NCBI GenBank assembly: GCA_016218905.1
Contig: JACRCS010000542.1
Location: 1 to 6,605, forward strand
Length of the DNA: 6,605 nt
Origin: Deltaproteobacteria bacterium
GTDB lineage: Bacteria > Desulfobacterota_C > Deferrisomatia > Deferrisomatales > JACRMM01
Reading direction: 5' to 3'
Every line of letters begins with the position of its first letter. Position 1 is the first letter of the stretch. The notes beneath the pieces were generated by a model, which had not been told where the DNA came from, did not search any database, and was given only the letters and a program-made list of their open reading frames with translations. Positions 3,373 through 6,605 of the stretch are shown here, piece after piece. Made by a program: the position numbers and the translations under genes.

Positions 3373-5609
3373 GCGGCCCCGCCGTCCGCGTCCGGGACCT
3401 GGAGCGCCGCTTCGGCCCCTTCGTCGCCGTGAACCGGATCAGCTTCGACGTAGCCGAGGGAGAGGTCTTCGGCTTTCTCGGACCCAACGGCGCGGGCAAG
3501 TCCACCACGATCCGCATGCTCTGCGGCCTCCTCGCGCCCAGCTCGGGAAGCGGCACGGTGGCGGGGTTCGACATCCGCTCCGAGACCGACGCCATCAAGG
3601 CCACCATCGGATACATGAGCCAGAAGTTCTCTCTCTACGAGGACCTTACCGTGGAGGAGAACATCGACTTCTACGCGGGCATCTACCGGATCCCCAGGGA
3701 GGCGAAGGCGGCGAGGAAGGAGTGGGCGATCGAGATGGCCGGCCTCGGCGACCGCCGCCGCGCCCGGACCGGCATCCTCTCCGGCGGCTGGAAGCAGCGC
3801 CTGGCGCTCGGCTGCTCGATCCTCCACGAGCCGCGGATCCTCTTCCTCGACGAGCCCACCTCCGGCGTCGACCCCATGAGCCGGCGGCGGTTCTGGGACC
3901 TGATCTACGACCTGGCGGGCCAGGGAGTGACCGTCTTCGTGAGCACCCACTACATGGACGAGGCGGAGTACTGCGACCGGCTCGCCCTCATCTACCGCGG
4001 GGAGCTGATCGCCCACGGCACGCCCCGGGAGCTCAAGACGAGGCACATGGCCGAGGAGATCCTGGAGGTCGCCTGCGAGCGGCCCCAGGATGCCTTGGAC
4101 GAGCTCGAGCAGTTCCCCGGCGTGCGGGAGGCGGCGCTCTTTGGCGGCGGCCTCCACGTCGTCGCTGCCGACGCCCGCGCGGCGGCCCCGGGGATCCGCG
4201 CGCTCCTGGAGGAGAGGGGTTACCACCCCGACCGGGTCGAGAAGATCGTCCCCACCCTGGAAGACGTCTTCGTGTCGCTGATCGAGGCATCCCGCTTCGC
4301 CCCCTCAGGGGCTACGCAGGACAGGTCCCCGCCTCGCCCGCCGGAGGCTACCCAGGAGAAGCCCGGTGCCGAACTCGGGACCGCGGAGGAAAGCCGTGGC
4401 CGGGCGAAGCCCCGACCTGCCCGGCGAAGCCCTGAAGGGGCGAAGCCGGGAGGGGCGAAGTCGGGAGCGGCGAAACTGAGCCGCCTCAAAGCCGTGGCAA
4501 AGAAGGAGCTCCTCCACATCGCCCGGGACCGGCGAAGCCTCGCGATGGCCATTGCCCTCCCGGTGCTCCTCCTCTTCCTCTTCGGCTACGCCCTCACCCT
4601 CGACGTGGACCGCGTGCCGCTCGCCGTCTGGGACCAGGACGCCTCCCACGCGAGCCGGGAGCTCGTGAGCCGCTTCACCGGCTCCCGCTACTTCTCGCTC
4701 CGTTCGACCGTCGGGAGCTATCGGGAGCTCGAGGCTGCCATCGACACGGGCGAGGCGCTCCTCGGCCTCGTGATCCCGCCCCGCTTCGCCGCCGAGGTCG
4801 GCTCCGGGCGCGAGCAGCCGACCCAGGTGCAGCTCGTGCTCGACGGGAGCGACTCCAACCGCGCATCCATCGCGGCGAGCTACGCGGAGGGAGTCGTGGA
4901 AGGCTACTCGGCGGACGTGAGAGCCGCCTTCCTCCGGCGAGCCGGGGCGGGTCCGCCCCGCCCGGCCGTGGAGCTCAGGCCCCGGGTGTGGTTCAACACG
5001 GACATGGAGTCAAAGAACTACATCGTGCCGGGCCTGATCGCCGTCGTCATCGCCGTCATCGCCGCCCTGCTCACCTCGCTCACCGTGGCGAGGGAGTGGG
5101 AGCGCGGAACCATGGAGCAGCTCATCTCCACGCCGGTCAAGGGGCCGGAGCTCGTGGCTGGGAAGCTCCTCCCGTACCTCGCCATCGGGATGACGGACGT
5201 CCTGATCGCGGTCCTCATGGGGGAGTTCCTCTTCCACGTCCCCTTGCGCGGTAGCGTCGCGCTCCTCTTCTGCCTCTCGGGCGTCTTCGTCACGGGCGCG
5301 CTCTCCCAGGGACTCCTCATCAGCATCGTGACCCGCAACCAGCTCGTCGCCAACCAGATGGCCTTCGTGACGACGTTCCTCCCGTCGTTCCTCCTCTCCG
5401 GCTTCATCTACGCGATCCGCAACATGCCGATCCCGGTGCAGGGGATCAGCCGGGTGTTCCCGGCCCGGTACTTCATCGCGATCCTCCGCGGGATCTATCT
5501 GAAGGGGGTGGGGCTCGAGGTCGTCGCGGCAGAGGCGCTCTTCCTCGTGGCCTTCGCGGGGGCGGCCGTGGGGCTCGCGAACCTCAAGTTCAGAAAGAAG
5601 CTGCAGTGA
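3369..5609 (+). CDS. Fused ABC ATPase (NBD2) and ABC-2 permease
   Basis: A 746-residue fusion. The NBD (1-306) has Walker A GPNGAGKST (38-46), Q-loop Gln85, signature LSGGWKQ (137-143), Walker B with D161/E162, and an intact switch His194 (STHYMDEAE), ending with TLEDVF (296-301). A Pro/Gly/Ala/Lys-rich linker follows (about 308-369). The permease begins at about 370 with KELLHIARDRRS. It has a first membrane helix at 391-411, a large extracytoplasmic domain at about 412-550 (WFN at 541-543), and five more helices near 552-575, 600-622, 630-655, 664-683 and 718-740. This corresponds to YbhF's C-half joined to YbhS, or to the end of the NBD-NBD-TMD protein RbbA. The GTG start at 3369 overlaps the NBD1 stop as GTGA, with GAGG at 3361-3364. 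The frame stays open upstream to 3042, but that part is an Arg/Pro-rich shadow of NBD1. No stop breaks the frame. An internal start such as GTG at residue 376 could also yield a separate permease. Confidence 0.88.
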   Translation: MSGPAVRVRDLERRFGPFVAVNRISFDVAEGEVFGFLGPNGAGKSTTIRMLCGLLAPSSGSGTVAGFDIRSETDAIKATIGYMSQKFSLYEDLTVEENIDFYAGIYRIPREAKAARKEWAIEMAGLGDRRRARTGILSGGWKQRLALGCSILHEPRILFLDEPTSGVDPMSRRRFWDLIYDLAGQGVTVFVSTHYMDEAEYCDRLALIYRGELIAHGTPRELKTRHMAEEILEVACERPQDALDELEQFPGVREAALFGGGLHVVAADARAAAPGIRALLEERGYHPDRVEKIVPTLEDVFVSLIEASRFAPSGATQDRSPPRPPEATQEKPGAELGTAEESRGRAKPRPARRSPEGAKPGGAKSGAAKLSRLKAVAKKELLHIARDRRSLAMAIALPVLLLFLFGYALTLDVDRVPLAVWDQDASHASRELVSRFTGSRYFSLRSTVGSYRELEAAIDTGEALLGLVIPPRFAAEVGSGREQPTQVQLVLDGSDSNRASIAASYAEGVVEGYSADVRAAFLRRAGAGPPRPAVELRPRVWFNTDMESKNYIVPGLIAVVIAVIAALLTSLTVAREWERGTMEQLISTPVKGPELVAGKLLPYLAIGMTDVLIAVLMGEFLFHVPLRGSVALLFCLSGVFVTGALSQGLLISIVTRNQLVANQMAFVTTFLPSFLLSGFIYAIRNMPIPVQGISRVFPARYFIAILRGIYLKGVGLEVVAAEALFLVAFAGAAVGLANLKFRKKLQ
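4290..4475. repeat. Repeat-bearing linker DNA inside the ATPase-permease fusion
   Basis: The linker is bounded by inverted repeats: CTTCGCCCCCTCAGGG (4295-4310) and CCCTGAAGGGGCGAAG (4430-4445), complementary at 15 of 16 positions. Its 3' part also repeats GGCGAAG directly at 4403, 4423, 4439 and 4454, with GGCGAA again at 4469, spaced 15-20 bp. The encoded peptide is low-complexity (for example RRSPEGAKPGGAKSGAAK). It looks like an in-frame repeat insertion or expansion at the former gene boundary; that history is inferred. Confidence 0.6.
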
Positions 5610-6605
5610 CGGCGCTCTCGACGGATCGCCTGCGACAGATGCTCCGCAAGGAGTTCATCCAGATCTTCCGCGATCCCCGGATGCGCTTCATGCTCTTCGG
5701 CGTGCCGGTGCTCCAGATGCTCGTCTTCGGCTACGCTGCCACGAACGACGTGCGAGACGTTCCGACGGCCGTCTTCGACCTCGACCAGACGCCCGAGAGC
5801 CGCGAGCTCACGGCGAGGTTCCCGGGATCGCGCTATTGTCGCGTGGTGGAGTACGTCCGGACCGAGGCTCGGGCGCGGGCCCTGCTCGACCGCGGGGACG
5901 CGACCGCGCTCCTCCGCTTCGCGCGGGGGTTCGGAGCGGACCTGCGCGCGGGAAGGACGGCCGAGGTCCAGCTCATCGTGGACGGTACCGACTCCAACAC
6001 GGCCGCCATCGTCCTCGACTACGCCTCGCGGATCGTCCGCGGCTACGCCGACACCGAGCTGCGGCGCCGCTCCGCGCGGCTCCGGGGCGGGGTGACGCCG
6101 CCGGGCGGGGCGGCGCTGGCCCGCCGGGTGTGGTTCAACGAGAACCTCGAGAGTCGGAACTTCTTCGTCCCCGGCGTGATCGCGAACCTGGTCCTCATCG
6201 TCACCCTCACCCTCACCAGCATGGCCGTGGTGCGGGAGAAGGAGATCGGGACCATGGAGCAGATCATGGTGACGCCGATCCGTCCGATCGAGTTCGTGCT
6301 GGGGAAGACGATCCCCTTCGCCCTGATCGGGTTCTTCGACGTGGCGCTCATCTCGTTCGTCGGCGTGAGCTGGTTCGGGATCCCCATCCGGGGAAACCTC
6401 CTGGTGCTCGCCCTCGGGACGAGCCTCTACCTCATGAGCACCCTCGGGGCCGGCCTGCTCATCTCGACCGTGAGCGAGACCCAGCAGCAGGCCATGATGA
6501 CGACCTTCTTCTTCATCCAGCCGGCGTTTCTGCTCTCGGGTTTCGTCTTTCCTATCGCCAATATGCCCGAGGTCATCCAATGGCTCACCCTCCTGAACCC
6601 TTTCC
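5606..6605 (+). CDS. ABC-2 permease, YbhR-like (3' end outside the window)
   Basis: The second inner-membrane permease of the exporter; 333 residues are visible. YbhR has about 368 as I recall, so roughly 35 are missing. The N-terminus carries the cytoplasmic motif KEFIQIFRDPR (15-25), matching KELLHIARDRRS in the upstream permease. Helix 1 spans about 26-46, followed by a large extracytoplasmic domain to about 186 with WFN at 176-178. Further helices lie at about 187-210, 237-256, 265-288 and 299-317, and the segment ETQQQAMMTTFF (291-302) is typical of YbhR. Start GTG 5606 overlaps the previous stop as GTGA (5606-5609); the upstream ribosome-binding sequence is weak (AGAAAG), so it probably depends on coupled translation. 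It is a paralogue of the permease half of the fusion and should form a heterodimer with it. YhhJ, the partner of RbbA, is the alternative relative. No terminator is reached. Confidence 0.9.
   Translation, partial: MTALSTDRLRQMLRKEFIQIFRDPRMRFMLFGVPVLQMLVFGYAATNDVRDVPTAVFDLDQTPESRELTARFPGSRYCRVVEYVRTEARARALLDRGDATALLRFARGFGADLRAGRTAEVQLIVDGTDSNTAAIVLDYASRIVRGYADTELRRRSARLRGGVTPPGGAALARRVWFNENLESRNFFVPGVIANLVLIVTLTLTSMAVVREKEIGTMEQIMVTPIRPIEFVLGKTIPFALIGFFDVALISFVGVSWFGIPIRGNLLVLALGTSLYLMSTLGAGLLISTVSETQQQAMMTTFFFIQPAFLLSGFVFPIANMPEVIQWLTLLNPF

Noticed and set aside
4290..4475. Frameshift or pseudogene at the ATPase-permease joint
   Set aside because: The frame is open throughout, and both flanking domains are intact and in the same frame, so a true fusion is the simpler reading.

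Overview
The window is GC-rich DNA with strong G/C preference at third codon positions. It carries one drug-efflux-type ABC exporter operon, entirely on the + strand, behind a block of intergenic repeats. The membrane-fusion protein keeps a TolC-docking (RLS) tip, so the host should be a Gram-negative, double-membrane bacterium. The repeats, base composition and codon use are compatible with Acidobacteriota or a high-GC proteobacterium, but nothing here fixes the lineage.

Layout. Positions 1-480 hold no gene. They contain four copies (one lacking its 5' arm) of an approximately 80-bp palindromic element that can fold into a cloverleaf-like four-way junction. Positions 481-564 hold a candidate sigma70 promoter, a 23-bp inverted-repeat operator (531-553) and a Shine-Dalgarno sequence. 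Then follow: a TetR-family repressor (565-1209); a periplasmic membrane-fusion (HlyD/YbhG) protein (1206-2366); a 93-bp repeat insert at the next junction (about 2346-2438); ABC ATPase 1 (2440-3372); a fused ABC ATPase 2 plus ABC-2 permease (3369-5609); and a second ABC-2 permease (5606 to beyond the window end).

How it works together. The order regulator, fusion protein, two ATPase domains, two permeases is that of cecR-ybhG-ybhF-ybhS-ybhR and of yhiI-rbbA-yhhJ in E. coli. Here the protein boundaries differ from both: NBD1 stands alone, while NBD2 is fused to the first permease. Three of the four gene junctions are 4-nt stop/start overlaps (ATGA or GTGA), so translation is probably coupled. 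The TetR protein probably represses its own operon through the palindrome overlapping the promoter. The two NBDs would power two permeases in the inner membrane, and the fusion protein would connect these to an outer-membrane TolC-type channel not encoded in the window.

Most notable: the fusion protein's coiled-coil hairpin carries two GxR motifs per arm, placed symmetrically about the RLS tip; a 93-bp insert of inverted 9-bp-period repeats, bounded by 8-bp direct repeats, sits exactly at a start codon; and the NBD2-permease fusion runs through a low-complexity linker whose DNA is bounded by inverted repeats. The exporter itself belongs to a known family. I see no wholly new system.
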